A DNA stretch of 64,000 bases, taken from contig CAWGPF010000001.1 of NCBI GenBank assembly GCA_963824395.1, forward strand, positions 434,001 through 498,000. The letters are read 5' to 3'. The stretch is from 13-2-20CM-66-19 sp963824395. GTDB lineage: Bacteria > Pseudomonadota > Gammaproteobacteria > Steroidobacterales > Steroidobacteraceae. The position numbers were made by a program, and so were the translations under genes. Numbering within the stretch: position 1 is the stretch's first letter; every line of letters begins with the position of its first letter. Below the pieces are notes generated by a model that was given only the letters and a program-made list of their open reading frames with translations, searched no databases and was not told the origin of the DNA. Below, piece by piece: positions 17,270 through 26,381 of this stretch.

Positions 17270-18307
17270 ATGCCCGGTCAAGAGGCCGCACCACACACCA
17301 CCGCCACGATGAGTGCCATGCGCCTGCACTCCGAGGACCCGGTGCTTGCGCTCGAGGAGCTGCCGCTGCCCCATCCTCGGGAGCATGAGGTCGTCCTAGA
17401 GGTTTCAGCCTGCGGCGTGTGCCGTACCGACCTGCATCTTCTCGATGGCGAACTGCCAGACATCCACTATCCAATCACGCCAGGCCATGAGGTGGTGGGA
17501 CGGGTCCTCGCGCGCGGCTCGCACGTGACCGACATCGAATGCGGCGAGCGGCTCGGGGTGCCCTGGCTGGGCTATGCCTGCGGAACGTGTCGTTACTGTC
17601 GCCGGGGCGCTGAGAATCTCTGCGAGAATGCAAAATTCACCGGCTACACCCTGGATGGGGGGTACGCGCAGTACGCGGTGGCCGACGCTCGATTCTGCCT
17701 GAGGATTCCGGAGCAGTACTCGGATAGCGAAGCAGCCCCACTGCTCTGCGCCGGGCTGATCGGGTACCGCGCCTATAAAGCAGCAGGTGATGCGGAAAAC
17801 GTCGGCCTCTACGGCTTTGGGGCGGCCGCGCATTTGCTCGCCCAGCTGGCCCGACACGAAGGCCGGCGAGTCTTCGCCTTCACACGCCCCGGAGACGTAG
17901 GCGGACAGAAGTTTGCCCGCGAACTTGGGGTGGTGTGGGCCGGTGGGTCCGATGAAGCGCCGCCCGAGCCGCTGGATGCGGCCCTCATTTTTGCCCCGCT
18001 CGGCGAGCTGGTCCCTAAGTCTCTCCGCGCCACGCGCAAAGGCGGCCACGTGGTGTGCGCCGGCATCCACATGAGCGACATACCGAGCTTTCCTTACGAG
18101 CTGCTCTGGGGTGAGCGTACGGTTTCCTCGGTTGCCAATCTTACGCGCGCCGACGGCCACGAGTTCATGAGGGTCGCGTCGCACTTTACCCTGCGTCCCG
18201 CGGTTACGACCTTCCCGCTCGAGCAGGCCAATGAAGCGCTGCGGCGGCTGCGCAGCGGAGCTCTGGCCGGCTGCGCAGTTCTGCAGGTGCAACACACACG
18301 CCAGTGA
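17270..18307 (+). CDS. Zinc-dependent alcohol dehydrogenase
   Basis: A 345-residue medium-chain dehydrogenase. Catalytic zinc ligands C48 (ACGVCRTDLH), H72-E73 (TPGHEVVG); structural zinc cysteines C104, C107, C110 and C118 (CGTCRYCRRGAENLC) all present. The coenzyme domain has GLYGFGAAAHLLAQLARHEG, a variant of the GxGxxG fold. Members of this AdhA-like group oxidise primary alcohols or reduce aldehydes with NAD(H), helping redox balance. It follows the GNAT gene closely and precedes the 450-base region before the cbb3 operon. No signal peptide; cytoplasmic. Confidence 0.93.
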   Translation: MPGQEAAPHTTATMSAMRLHSEDPVLALEELPLPHPREHEVVLEVSACGVCRTDLHLLDGELPDIHYPITPGHEVVGRVLARGSHVTDIECGERLGVPWLGYACGTCRYCRRGAENLCENAKFTGYTLDGGYAQYAVADARFCLRIPEQYSDSEAAPLLCAGLIGYRAYKAAGDAENVGLYGFGAAAHLLAQLARHEGRRVFAFTRPGDVGGQKFARELGVVWAGGSDEAPPEPLDAALIFAPLGELVPKSLRATRKGGHVVCAGIHMSDIPSFPYELLWGERTVSSVANLTRADGHEFMRVASHFTLRPAVTTFPLEQANEALRRLRSGALAGCAVLQVQHTRQ

Positions 18308-18759
18308 CCGTGACCAATCCTGAACGCAGCTCTTGTTGGCCTCGCAGCGGCGACACTCCGGCGCGCTTCAGGACAAGGGGACGTCAGTCCCTTCACGCCC
18401 TACCCTTATTGAGATCGCCCTCTCATACGGTCAACTGCGTATTGCCTTTTGGCTCGGATCCGCAGGTCGCAATCCGAGACGTGGATTCCGCCGCCTCGGC
18501 ACATAATCTCTAGCCCTGCACAGCAGGTCCGGCGGCGGCGACGCGCTTTGAAGCAGTCCGATCCGGGGCCTGCCACCGCACGCTTCCTCGCCCGTCCGCA
18601 TCTCCTGCGTTCCACCGCCACGTGCCGGGCGGCGACACCCGCCGCCCCCTCCCGGACAGGTCAGCCACTGCGGTATCTACGTACTCGCAGACGCGGCTTC
18701 GACCGATACGATTCCCAAAACCGGCATTCGAAATCCGCTCGGCACAGGAACCGCTAACA
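18308..18759. other. Intergenic promoter region upstream of the cbb3 oxidase operon
   Basis: About 450 bases with no convincing gene. It holds CTACGTACTC (18677-18686), whose complement is GAGTACGTAG, about 75 bases before ccoN, and a weaker similar word CTACCCTTATTG near 18400. I found no FNR/ANR-type TTGAT-N4-ATCAA box, which usually controls cco operons. Confidence 0.6.
18677..18686 (-). promoter_or_regulatory. Candidate regulator site before ccoN (GAGTACGTAG on minus strand)
   Basis: The complement reads GAGTACGTAG, with the same GTACGTAG core as the site at 7807-7814. It lies about 74 bases upstream of the ccoN start and is the best regulatory candidate for the oxidase operon. Confidence 0.5.
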
Positions 18760-20205
18760 ATGACTCTGAGTGAGACCTACAACGACAAAGTCGTGCGCCA
18801 GTTCGCGGTGATGACCGTGGTCTGGGGCATCGTCGGCATGGCAGTCGGGGTACTGATCGCCGCACAACTTGCGTGGCCGGCGCTGAACTTCGACATCCCC
18901 TGGCTCACCTACGGGCGCCTGCGACCGCTGCACACCAACGCAGTGATCTTCGCGTTCGGCGGCAGCGCCTTGATCGGGACTTCGTATTACGTAGTGCAGC
19001 GCACCTGTCATGTCCGCCTGTTCGGCGACCGCCTCGCGGCATTCACCTTCTGGGGCTGGCAGGTCGTGATACTGGCGGCCGCAATCACGCTGCCCTTGGG
19101 AATCACTCAGGGCAAAGAATACGCAGAGCTCGAATGGCCCATCGACATCCTGATCACCATCGTCTGGGTGTGTTATGCGATCTCCTTCTTCGGAACCATC
19201 GCCCGGCGCCGCGTCAAGCACATTTACGTCGCGAACTGGTTCTATGCCGCATTCATCATCACCATCGCAGTACTGCACGTTTTCAATAACCTGGCGGTCC
19301 CCGTCAGCCTGACCAAGTCCTACGGCATCTATTCCGGCGTCGTCGACGCGATGATGGAGTGGTGGTACGGCCACAACGCGGTGGGCTTCTTCCTTACGGC
19401 CGGCTTCCTCGGAATGATGTACTACTTCGTGCCCAAGCAGGCGCAGCGACCCATCTATTCCTATCGTCTCTCAGTGGTGCACTTCTGGGCGTTGATATCG
19501 GTCTATATGTGGGCCGGACCGCATCACCTGCATTACACGTCGCTGCCCGACTGGGTGCAGTCGATCGGTGCGGCATTCTCAATCCTGCTGCTCGCGCCCT
19601 CCTGGGGCGGAATGATCAACGGGATCATGACGCTCTCCGGAGCCTGGGATAAGTTGCGCACCGACCCGATTCTCAAGTTCATGATCGTGTCCCTCGCGTT
19701 CTACGGCATGTCGACCTTTGAAGGGCCGATGATGTCCATCAAGACCGTAAACGCACTCTCCCACTACACCGACTGGGTCATCGGGCACGTGCACTCCGGC
19801 GCCCTGGGCTGGGTCGCGATGATGACCATCGGCACGATGTATTGCCTGATTCCGCGCCTTTTCAATCGCACGCAGATGTACAGCGTGCGGCTGATCGACG
19901 TCCATTTCTGGACCTCCACCATCGGCGTGGTGCTCTACATCACCTCGATGTGGATAGCCGGTGTCATGCAGGGCCTGATGTGGCGGGCATTCAATAATGA
20001 CGGCACGCTGACCTACAGCTTCATCGAAAGCGTCAAGGCTACCCATCCCTTCTATCTGGTACGCCTGATGGGTGGATTCCTGTTCTTCTCCGGGATGCTG
20101 ATCATGGCCTACAACGTCTGGAAAACGGTGCGTGGCGACAGACCGGTGCCCGTCGCGGTGCTCCCTGCGGGAGTGGCCACTGCCACCGGGGGCGCACACA
20201 CATGA
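18760..20205 (+). CDS. ccoN: cbb3-type cytochrome c oxidase subunit I
   Basis: A 481-residue, roughly 12-helix haem-copper oxidase catalytic subunit. Conserved pieces: PLHTNAVIFAFGG with the low-spin haem histidine, WYGHNAVGFFLTAGFLGMMYY with the CuB ligand region, GPHHLHYTSLPDW, and HVHSGALGWVAMM. It reduces oxygen to water and pumps protons with high oxygen affinity. The frame is open to 18622 but MTLSETYNDKVV at 18760 is the usual start. It overlaps ccoO by four bases and heads an operon running to hemN. The start lacks a strong ribosome binding site (GGAACCGCTAACA before the ATG). Confidence 0.97.
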   Translation: MTLSETYNDKVVRQFAVMTVVWGIVGMAVGVLIAAQLAWPALNFDIPWLTYGRLRPLHTNAVIFAFGGSALIGTSYYVVQRTCHVRLFGDRLAAFTFWGWQVVILAAAITLPLGITQGKEYAELEWPIDILITIVWVCYAISFFGTIARRRVKHIYVANWFYAAFIITIAVLHVFNNLAVPVSLTKSYGIYSGVVDAMMEWWYGHNAVGFFLTAGFLGMMYYFVPKQAQRPIYSYRLSVVHFWALISVYMWAGPHHLHYTSLPDWVQSIGAAFSILLLAPSWGGMINGIMTLSGAWDKLRTDPILKFMIVSLAFYGMSTFEGPMMSIKTVNALSHYTDWVIGHVHSGALGWVAMMTIGTMYCLIPRLFNRTQMYSVRLIDVHFWTSTIGVVLYITSMWIAGVMQGLMWRAFNNDGTLTYSFIESVKATHPFYLVRLMGGFLFFSGMLIMAYNVWKTVRGDRPVPVAVLPAGVATATGGAHT

Positions 20206-20825
20206 ATCACGATGTGATCGAAAGCAAGCTCGGACTGCTCACAATCCTGATCCTCGTCGTTATCAGCGTGGGCGGACTGGTCGAGATCGTTCCCCTGATG
20301 CTCAGCGCTGCCAAGAGCCAGGGAAACGTGAAAATCGTGCCCCGTACGGCACTCGAGCAGGCCGGGTTCGACATCTACGTGCGCGAGGGGTGCTATCTGT
20401 GTCATTCGCAGCAGATCCGTCCGTTTCGCAGCGAGACGGAGCGCTACGGCCCCTACTCGGTCGCGGCCGAGTCGCAGTACGATCATCCGTTCCAGTTCGG
20501 CTCCAAGCGCACCGGCCCGGATCTTGCGCGTGTCGGTGGTCGCTACAGCGACGACTGGCATCGCGTACATCTGAACAACCCCCGCGACGTCGTGCCCGAA
20601 TCGAACATGCCAGGCTTCCCCTGGCTGGCGAAGAGTCCTCTCGATGGGGATCTGATGCAGCGCAAGCTCAAGGTGCTCCGCATGCTCGGCACGCCTTATA
20701 CCGATGAGGACATCAAGAACGCACCGACAGCCGTTCACGATAAGACTGAACAGGACGCCTTGATCGCGTATCTGCAGGGCCTCGGCACAGACCGACCGCG
20801 CGGCACCGGGAGCGAAGCACCATGA
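20202..20825 (+). CDS. ccoO: cbb3-type cytochrome c oxidase monohaem subunit II
   Basis: A 207-residue membrane-anchored cytochrome c. One N-terminal helix (about 12-35), then haem motif CYLCH (64-68) within GCYLCHSQQIRPF, and the typical GPYSVAAESQYDHPFQFGSKRTGPDLARVGGRYSDDWHRVHL blocks, written here only to identify the family. It passes electrons from CcoP to the CcoN active site. It overlaps ccoN and ccoQ through ATGA-type junctions, a sign of coupled translation. Confidence 0.97.
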   Translation: MNHDVIESKLGLLTILILVVISVGGLVEIVPLMLSAAKSQGNVKIVPRTALEQAGFDIYVREGCYLCHSQQIRPFRSETERYGPYSVAAESQYDHPFQFGSKRTGPDLARVGGRYSDDWHRVHLNNPRDVVPESNMPGFPWLAKSPLDGDLMQRKLKVLRMLGTPYTDEDIKNAPTAVHDKTEQDALIAYLQGLGTDRPRGTGSEAP

Positions 20826-20995
20826 GCCTGATCAATCTTGCCCGCGCGGTCATCACCGTACTGTGGTTCGCGTTGTTTGTCGCGATGTGGATCACCGTCT
20901 GGTACCGCTGGCGTCACGACCGGTATCCGGACATTGCCCGTCTGCCGCTCGAGAGCTCCGACAGCGTGCCCGGGCTGCCCGAGGAGCGCACATGA
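20822..20995 (+). CDS. ccoQ: cbb3-type oxidase small subunit
   Basis: A 57-residue protein with one membrane helix (about 8-28, VITVLWFALFVAMWITVW) and a short charged tail with YRWRHDRYPDIARLPLE. Position between ccoO and ccoP, with ATGA overlaps on both sides, identifies it as CcoQ, which stabilises the CcoP-core interaction. Sequence conservation of this subunit is low in general. Confidence 0.85.
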   Translation: MSLINLARAVITVLWFALFVAMWITVWYRWRHDRYPDIARLPLESSDSVPGLPEERT

Positions 20996-21882
20996 TGCCG
21001 CATGCCATGAGCCTCATCATCGGCGTAGTCACGAGCCTCAACGTGATCGCGTGCGCGTGGCTGATCTGGTGGACCGCCCGCAAGCGCCCCAATGAAGCCG
21101 CTACCGGGGAGGTGACCGACCACGTCTGGGATGGTGACCTGCGCGAGCGCAACAATCCCATGCCGCGCTGGTGGCTGATCCTCTTCTTTCTGTCCATTTT
21201 GTTCTGCTTTGCGTACTTCCTGCTTTACCCGGCGCTCGGCAACTTCCCGGGTGTACTTGGCTGGACCAAGGCCAACCAGTATCAGGGCGAAGTACGCGCC
21301 GCACAGAGCCAGTATGGGCCCATCTACGCACAGTTCGCCGGCCGCAGCGTCGCTGACCTTGCCAAAGACAAGAATGCTCTGGCGCTGGGGCACAGCCTGT
21401 TCGCCAACAACTGCGTAAACTGCCACGGATCCGATGCGCGCGGTGCTGCTGGCTTTCCCAACCTGACCGACAGCGACTGGCTGTATGGCGGCGATCCGGA
21501 CACCATCATCCAGACGATCACGCATGGACGCGAAGGCATGATGCCCGCACTGGGCACCGCGCTCGGACCCCAGGGAGTGGATGAGGTTGTCGCTTACGTG
21601 GAAAGCCTCAGTGGGCGCAGCGTGCCGGCGGACAAGGTGGCGGCCGGTCAGGCGCGCTTCGCTCTGTGCGCTGGGTGTCACGGGGCGGACGGCAAAGGCA
21701 ATCAGGCGGTTGGCGCGCCTAACCTGACGGATGACATCTGGCTCTACGGCGGCTCGGACGCCACCATCCGTAAGAGCATCATCGATGGACGGCACGGCAA
21801 GATGCCCGCGCACCAATGGCTGGGCGATGACCGGATCCGGCTGCTCGCGGCCTACGTCTACAGCCTGTCCCAGTCGCGGTGA
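20992..21882 (+). CDS. ccoP: cbb3-type cytochrome c oxidase dihaem subunit III
   Basis: A 296-residue protein with two N-terminal helices (about 5-28 and 60-80), between them TGEVTDHVWDGDLRERNNPMPRWW, which marks the family (FixP N-terminal domain), and two cytochrome c domains with CVNCH (141-145) and CAGCH (226-230). It takes electrons from periplasmic cytochromes and hands them to CcoO. The start chosen is the first of two adjacent ATGs, overlapping the ccoQ stop. Confidence 0.97.
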   Translation: MMPHAMSLIIGVVTSLNVIACAWLIWWTARKRPNEAATGEVTDHVWDGDLRERNNPMPRWWLILFFLSILFCFAYFLLYPALGNFPGVLGWTKANQYQGEVRAAQSQYGPIYAQFAGRSVADLAKDKNALALGHSLFANNCVNCHGSDARGAAGFPNLTDSDWLYGGDPDTIIQTITHGREGMMPALGTALGPQGVDEVVAYVESLSGRSVPADKVAAGQARFALCAGCHGADGKGNQAVGAPNLTDDIWLYGGSDATIRKSIIDGRHGKMPAHQWLGDDRIRLLAAYVYSLSQSR

Positions 21883-21886
21883 TCCG

Positions 21887-22189
21887 ATGCCACGCGTTTA
21901 CGTGCTGCCCCCCGCGCGACGCTTCGCACGCACCGACCTCGGGATCGTGCTGTGGCCGTCATTCCTCGCCGCCTGCTTCGCGAGCCTGCTGTTCTTCGCG
22001 GCGGTCGACCCCCTGCTGCTGCGCGACGCCGGGCCGGCTCTGTTCCAGCATATCGACCGGGAAAGTGGCTATGCCCTGGGCTTCGTTTTTTTCTGGGTCA
22101 CGAGCAGTCTGGCCAGTGGCCTGAGCCTCTTCCTGATTCGCACTCCCCGCGCCTCAGCGGGTGATTCAGACCCGAACGGGCCTGCGTAA
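21887..22189 (+). CDS. Small two-helix membrane protein between ccoP and ccoG
   Basis: A 100-residue protein of unknown function. Two predicted membrane helices (about 19-40 and 62-85), linked by a short polar loop with DAGPALFQHIDRESGYA, and a short hydrophilic tail. It lies four bases after ccoP, and its stop overlaps the first base of the ccoG start, so it is expressed with the oxidase. I believe similar small genes occur at this place in other gammaproteobacterial cco operons, but I cannot name a family. A role in assembly or stability of the oxidase is inferred from context only. Confidence 0.8.
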   Translation: MPRVYVLPPARRFARTDLGIVLWPSFLAACFASLLFFAAVDPLLLRDAGPALFQHIDRESGYALGFVFFWVTSSLASGLSLFLIRTPRASAGDSDPNGPA

Positions 22190-23580
22190 TGTCCGTGCCC
22201 GCGCACTCACTCGAAGGTCCGAGCGAACCGTTCTACGCGGCGGCCGAGAAGATTTATCCCCGCGAGATCAACGGTCGTTTTTCCAACTGGCGTAAGAGCG
22301 CCGTGGTCGTACTGCTCGGTCTCTTTTACGGGGTATGCTGGATCTCATGGAGCGGCCACCAGTCGCTGCTGTTCGATCTCCCGGCGCGCAAGTTCTACAT
22401 CTTCGGTCTCACGCTTTGGCCGCAGGACTTCCTCTATCTCGCAGTACTCCTGATCCTCGCTGCGCTCTCGCTGTTTTTCTTTACCGCCCTGGCCGGGCGA
22501 CTATGGTGCGGTTACGCCTGCCCGCAGACGGTGTGGACGGAGCTCTTCACCTGGATTGAACAGTGGACCGAAGGACCTCGCGGGAGGCGCATCAAGCTCG
22601 ATCGTGGTCCCTGGACACTTGAGAAAGTGAGCCGCAAGACCTTGAAGCAGGTCCTGTGGGTCGCGCTGGCGGCGTATACCGGCTTCACATTCGTCGGCTA
22701 CTTCACCCCGGTCCGGGCGCTGGGCGGCGAGCTGTGGCATCTGACCATCGGGCCCGCGGCTGCCTTCTGGATCTTCCTCTATTCGCTCGCCACCTACGGC
22801 AATGCCGGCTTTCTGCGCGAACAGGTCTGCAAGTACATGTGTCCGTACGCGCGTTTCCAGAGCGCAATGTTCGATCGCAGCACGCTGATCATTGCCTATG
22901 ATCAGCCCCGTGGCGAACCGCGCGGCGCCCGCCGTCGTGGCTCGTCAGCGCAGGACCAGGGACGCGGCGACTGTATCGACTGCACGCTGTGCGTCCAGGT
23001 GTGCCCCACCGGTATAGATATCCGGCGTGGGCTCCAGTATGAGTGCATCGCGTGCGGCGCCTGCATTGACGCGTGCGATAGCGTCATGGACAAGATGGGA
23101 AGTCCGCGAGGCCTGATTCATTACACGACCGAAGATGCCTCGCGCGGCCTGCCTGTGAAAATTGCGCGACCCCGTATGCTCGTGTACGCAACTTTGTTGC
23201 TGGCGGTCGCAGGCTACCTGGTCTATTCCCTGATAACTCGCATGCCGCTGATCGTGGACGTTATTCGCGACCGCAATGCCCTGTACCGCGAGGTGAACGG
23301 GGAGGAGATCGAGAACACCTATACCCTGAAGGTGATTAATCTCGATGCCGCGCAGCACCAGTATCAGCTCTCGGTCGGCGGCGTCGACCGCCTCTACGTT
23401 GCCGAACCCAGCGAGCCGATCCGCGTGCCTGCAGCCACGGTGAGCAACGTGGTCGTGCGCCTCCGTGCCCCGGAATCTCGGTCCCTTGGCGTCAACCGGA
23501 TCACGATTTCACTCAAGGCGCTGGACCGGGACGCAATCCAAGTGCACGAGAGTGCTCGCTTCATAGGACCGCGCTCATGA
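22189..23580 (+). CDS. ccoG: Cytochrome c oxidase accessory protein CcoG (RdxA/FixG)
   Basis: A 463-residue membrane protein with about five helices, a polyferredoxin part and a C-terminal immunoglobulin-like FixG domain. Two cysteine clusters for 4Fe-4S centres: CIDCTLCVQVCPTG and CIACGACIDACD; further CxxxCP-type cysteines occur in GRLWCGYACPQTVW and VCKYMCPYARFQ. CcoG is a copper reductase (Cu2+ to Cu+) for cbb3 CuB assembly. It is embedded in the oxidase operon with overlapping junctions on both sides. Confidence 0.96.
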   Translation: MSVPAHSLEGPSEPFYAAAEKIYPREINGRFSNWRKSAVVVLLGLFYGVCWISWSGHQSLLFDLPARKFYIFGLTLWPQDFLYLAVLLILAALSLFFFTALAGRLWCGYACPQTVWTELFTWIEQWTEGPRGRRIKLDRGPWTLEKVSRKTLKQVLWVALAAYTGFTFVGYFTPVRALGGELWHLTIGPAAAFWIFLYSLATYGNAGFLREQVCKYMCPYARFQSAMFDRSTLIIAYDQPRGEPRGARRRGSSAQDQGRGDCIDCTLCVQVCPTGIDIRRGLQYECIACGACIDACDSVMDKMGSPRGLIHYTTEDASRGLPVKIARPRMLVYATLLLAVAGYLVYSLITRMPLIVDVIRDRNALYREVNGEEIENTYTLKVINLDAAQHQYQLSVGGVDRLYVAEPSEPIRVPAATVSNVVVRLRAPESRSLGVNRITISLKALDRDAIQVHESARFIGPRS

Positions 23581-23729
23581 ATGCATCTGTCATCCCCTGG
23601 TATCGCAGCTTCTGGCCCTGGTTCATCATCGCCCTGCTGTCCGCCGCAGTACTCGGCAGCCTGGCCAGCGCCTATCTTGCGGTCGTAACTCCGGACGTAG
23701 TACTCGATCACGCCGACCAGGCCGGCTGA
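23577..23729 (+). CDS. Short CcoH/FixH-like membrane protein
   Basis: A 50-residue protein whose start overlaps the ccoG stop as ATGA and which ends five bases before ccoI. The N-terminus VIPWYRSFWPWFIIALLSAAVL matches in style the membrane anchor of CcoH/FixH, including the WYR..WPWF pattern, but the periplasmic domain (another 100 residues or so in typical CcoH) is missing; the protein stops after VLDHADQAG. Either this lineage uses a minimal CcoH or the remainder is lost. Its position between ccoG and ccoI is the normal ccoH position. Confidence 0.75.
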   Translation: MNASVIPWYRSFWPWFIIALLSAAVLGSLASAYLAVVTPDVVLDHADQAG

Positions 23730-23734
23730 AGGTC

Positions 23735-26206
23735 ATGGACATCAGCCCGGCCGCACCCGCCTTCTGCTTCCATTGCGGCAATCGGCTGTCGGCGCAGCGC
23801 TCCTCGCATTTCGTCGAGGTCGACGGCAGGCCGGAGCCGGTGTGCTGCGCGGGGTGCGAAGCGGCGGCCGGGTACATCCTCTCGCAGGGACTGGGTCGCT
23901 TCTATCAGTTCCGTACCGCGCCGGTGTCGGCCCCTTTACCCATGGAGCGCGACTGGAGCGTCTTCGACCGGCCCGCGGCCGTCACGCGCTACACGCATGC
24001 CCGCGCCGATGGCAGCCGGGAGGTGGGCGTGCAGCTTGAAGGGCTTCACTGCGCAGCCTGCGTCTGGCTCATCGAAAACAGCCTGCAGCGCCAGGGCGGG
24101 ATCGGCGATGTCTTCGTGAACCTCAGCGAGGGCCGGGCGCACCTGCGCTACGACCCCGAGAAGCTGCCCCTGAGTGGCGTACTGCGCGCGCTCGACCGCA
24201 TAGGTTACCGCCCGCGACCCATCAGTTACCTGAGCGGCGCGCCCGACCGCGGCGTCGAACGACGCCTGGCCCTCAAGCGCCTCGCAGTTGCAGGCTTTGG
24301 AATGATGCAGGTGATGAGTTTCGCCGGCGCGCTCTATGCGGGCGCGCTGGATGGAATCGCACCGGACATCGAGCAGCTGCTGCGCTATGTCAGCTTCCTG
24401 GTGGCGACCGCGGTGGTGCTCTACTCGGCGCAGCCCTTCTTCATCTCGGCCTGGCGCAGTTTGCGCGCCCGCAGCCTCGGCATGGACGTCCCGGTCGCCC
24501 TGTCAATTGCGATCGCCTACGGATGGAGCGTGTGGACCACACTAAGAGGCCACGGCGCCGTCTACTTCGACAGCGCCGTGATGTTCACGTTCCTCTTGCT
24601 GCTGGGCCGTTACATCGAGATGTCGCTGCAGCACCGTGCCGCCCTGCGGCAAGACTCGCTGCATCGCCTCCTGCCTGAAAGTGTACTGCGCCTGTCGGGA
24701 TCGCAGGCGGAACGCGTCACGCCCGATGAACTGCTTGCCGGCGACAGGATCCGCGTACTCGCCGGTGAACGCATCCCCGCGGACGGGGTCATCTGCACAG
24801 GCGTCGCCGAGGTTGACGAGTCCCTGCTCACCGGCGAGTCGATGCCGAGGGTCTGCCAGGCGGGTGATGAGGTCACGGCAGGGACCGTTGATGTCAACGG
24901 TGTTCTTGAGGTGATGGTCGTTCGCGTCGGACAGGACTCAAGACTCGCGGCAATCGCCCGGCTCGTGGATCGTGCCCAGGCCGTGAAACCGCCGATCGTC
25001 GAACTCGCCGACCGGGTAGCGGCAGGGTTCGTGGGCGCGATCATCCTGCTTGCAGTGATCGCCGGTGTTTACTGGTGGTACCGCGACGCAACGCAGGTCT
25101 TGCCGGTCGTGCTGGCGGTGCTCGTCGTGACCTGTCCGTGTGCACTTTCGCTGGCGACGCCAGCGGCGCTGGCCGCTGCCAGCACCCGCTTGTCGCGCTC
25201 CGGACTGCTGGTTGCGCGCAGTCGCGGGCTGGAACGGCTGGCGCACGTCGATACGGTGATCTTCGACAAGACCGGGACCTTGACCCGTGGTCAGCCGCGC
25301 ATCGAACAGATCGAGCCCCTGCAGCAGCAGGTGAGCCCAACGCGCTGCCTGCTGGTTGCGGCGGCTCTGGAGGGGTTCTCGACCCACCCGCTGGCCCGCG
25401 CTTTCGCGACCTCTGCCGGGGGCCTGACCGCAACCGACGTCGTCACCGTGCCGGGGCGTGGTATCCAGGGCGATGTGGACGGCGTCCGCTATCGAATCGG
25501 CCGGACCGACTACGTGACGGAAGCACTGGAGACGGCGACCCCGTGCGCGGCGAGCAGTGCACAGGAGGGTCAGTCGATCATTCTCCTGGGGGACCGCAAG
25601 CAGGTGCTAGCTGCCTTTCTCCTGGCCGATGCGCTGCGTGCCGACGCCGCCGGGATGGTGGAACAGCTCCAGAGTCTGGGGCTGACAGTGCGCATCGCGA
25701 GCGGCGATCGCGAAGCGGTGGTGCAGAAATGCGCCCGGCAATTAAAGGTTACCGCGGCCCACGGGGAAATGACCGCAGCCAGCAAGCTCATCCTGCTGCG
25801 TGCCCTGCAGGCGCAGGGCCATCGGGTGCTGATGGTGGGAGATGGGATCAACGATGCGGCCGTTCTGGCTGCAGCAGACGTCTCCGTCGCGGTCGGCAGT
25901 GGCGCGGATCTCGCCCAGGTCAACGCTGACATGGTCCTGATCGGCGAGAGCCTCGCCAGCCTGCCCCAGGCCATCACAACGACACGCCGCATGCTGTCAG
26001 TGATGCGACAGAACCTCACCTGGGCCGCAATCTACAACCTCGCGGCCGTCCCGCTGGCGGCATGCGGCTGGCTCGACCCCTGGATGGCGGCTGTCGGAAT
26101 GTCGCTGAGCTCCCTGCTCGTGGTCATCAACGCCCTGCGCCTGCTGCCGCATCGCTCAGGAACTGCTCCCCTGGCCGCCCCTGCGCAACGGATGGCCGAG
26201 GGATGA
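23735..26206 (+). CDS. ccoI: Copper-translocating P-type ATPase for cbb3 oxidase assembly
   Basis: An 823-residue P1B-type ATPase. The N-terminus has a cysteine-rich segment (CFHCGNRL and CCAGCEAA), then a heavy-metal domain with GLHCAACVWLIE. Transmembrane metal site TCPCALSLATP, phosphorylation site DKTGTLTRGQ, hinge GDGINDAAVLAAADVSVAVGSG, and the TGESMP actuator motif are intact. The cysteine-rich N-terminus and location mark CcoI/FixI, which exports copper for the CuB centre rather than for detoxification. It overlaps ccoS by ATGA. Confidence 0.96.
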   Translation: MDISPAAPAFCFHCGNRLSAQRSSHFVEVDGRPEPVCCAGCEAAAGYILSQGLGRFYQFRTAPVSAPLPMERDWSVFDRPAAVTRYTHARADGSREVGVQLEGLHCAACVWLIENSLQRQGGIGDVFVNLSEGRAHLRYDPEKLPLSGVLRALDRIGYRPRPISYLSGAPDRGVERRLALKRLAVAGFGMMQVMSFAGALYAGALDGIAPDIEQLLRYVSFLVATAVVLYSAQPFFISAWRSLRARSLGMDVPVALSIAIAYGWSVWTTLRGHGAVYFDSAVMFTFLLLLGRYIEMSLQHRAALRQDSLHRLLPESVLRLSGSQAERVTPDELLAGDRIRVLAGERIPADGVICTGVAEVDESLLTGESMPRVCQAGDEVTAGTVDVNGVLEVMVVRVGQDSRLAAIARLVDRAQAVKPPIVELADRVAAGFVGAIILLAVIAGVYWWYRDATQVLPVVLAVLVVTCPCALSLATPAALAAASTRLSRSGLLVARSRGLERLAHVDTVIFDKTGTLTRGQPRIEQIEPLQQQVSPTRCLLVAAALEGFSTHPLARAFATSAGGLTATDVVTVPGRGIQGDVDGVRYRIGRTDYVTEALETATPCAASSAQEGQSIILLGDRKQVLAAFLLADALRADAAGMVEQLQSLGLTVRIASGDREAVVQKCARQLKVTAAHGEMTAASKLILLRALQAQGHRVLMVGDGINDAAVLAAADVSVAVGSGADLAQVNADMVLIGESLASLPQAITTTRRMLSVMRQNLTWAAIYNLAAVPLAACGWLDPWMAAVGMSLSSLLVVINALRLLPHRSGTAPLAAPAQRMAEG

Positions 26207-26376
26207 TCATTCTTTACCTTTTGATTCCGCTGAGTCTCGTGCTCGTGGCGTTTGCCGTGTGGGCATTCTTCTGGGCGGTCAGACAAGGCCAGTTTGACGA
26301 CCTGAACAGCCCCGCAGCGTCAATCCTCCTGGATGACGATCGCGCCCCACCTCCGGACCCCGGCCCGCCCGGGTAG
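26203..26376 (+). CDS. ccoS: cbb3 oxidase maturation protein CcoS
   Basis: A 57-residue protein with one membrane helix (IILYLLIPLSLVLVAFAVWA) followed by FFWAVRQGQFDDLNSPAASIL, the conserved CcoS pattern with QFDDL and a short acidic tail. Needed for haem and copper insertion into CcoN. Its ATG overlaps the ccoI stop. The frame is open further upstream, but only as a shadow of ccoI. Confidence 0.93.
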   Translation: MIILYLLIPLSLVLVAFAVWAFFWAVRQGQFDDLNSPAASILLDDDRAPPPDPGPPG

Positions 26377-26381
26377 CCGCC

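Noticed and set aside
18308..18759. FNR/ANR-type box before ccoN
   Set aside because: Searched for TTGAT-N4-ATCAA in the region and found none; only the GTACGTAG-type word is present.
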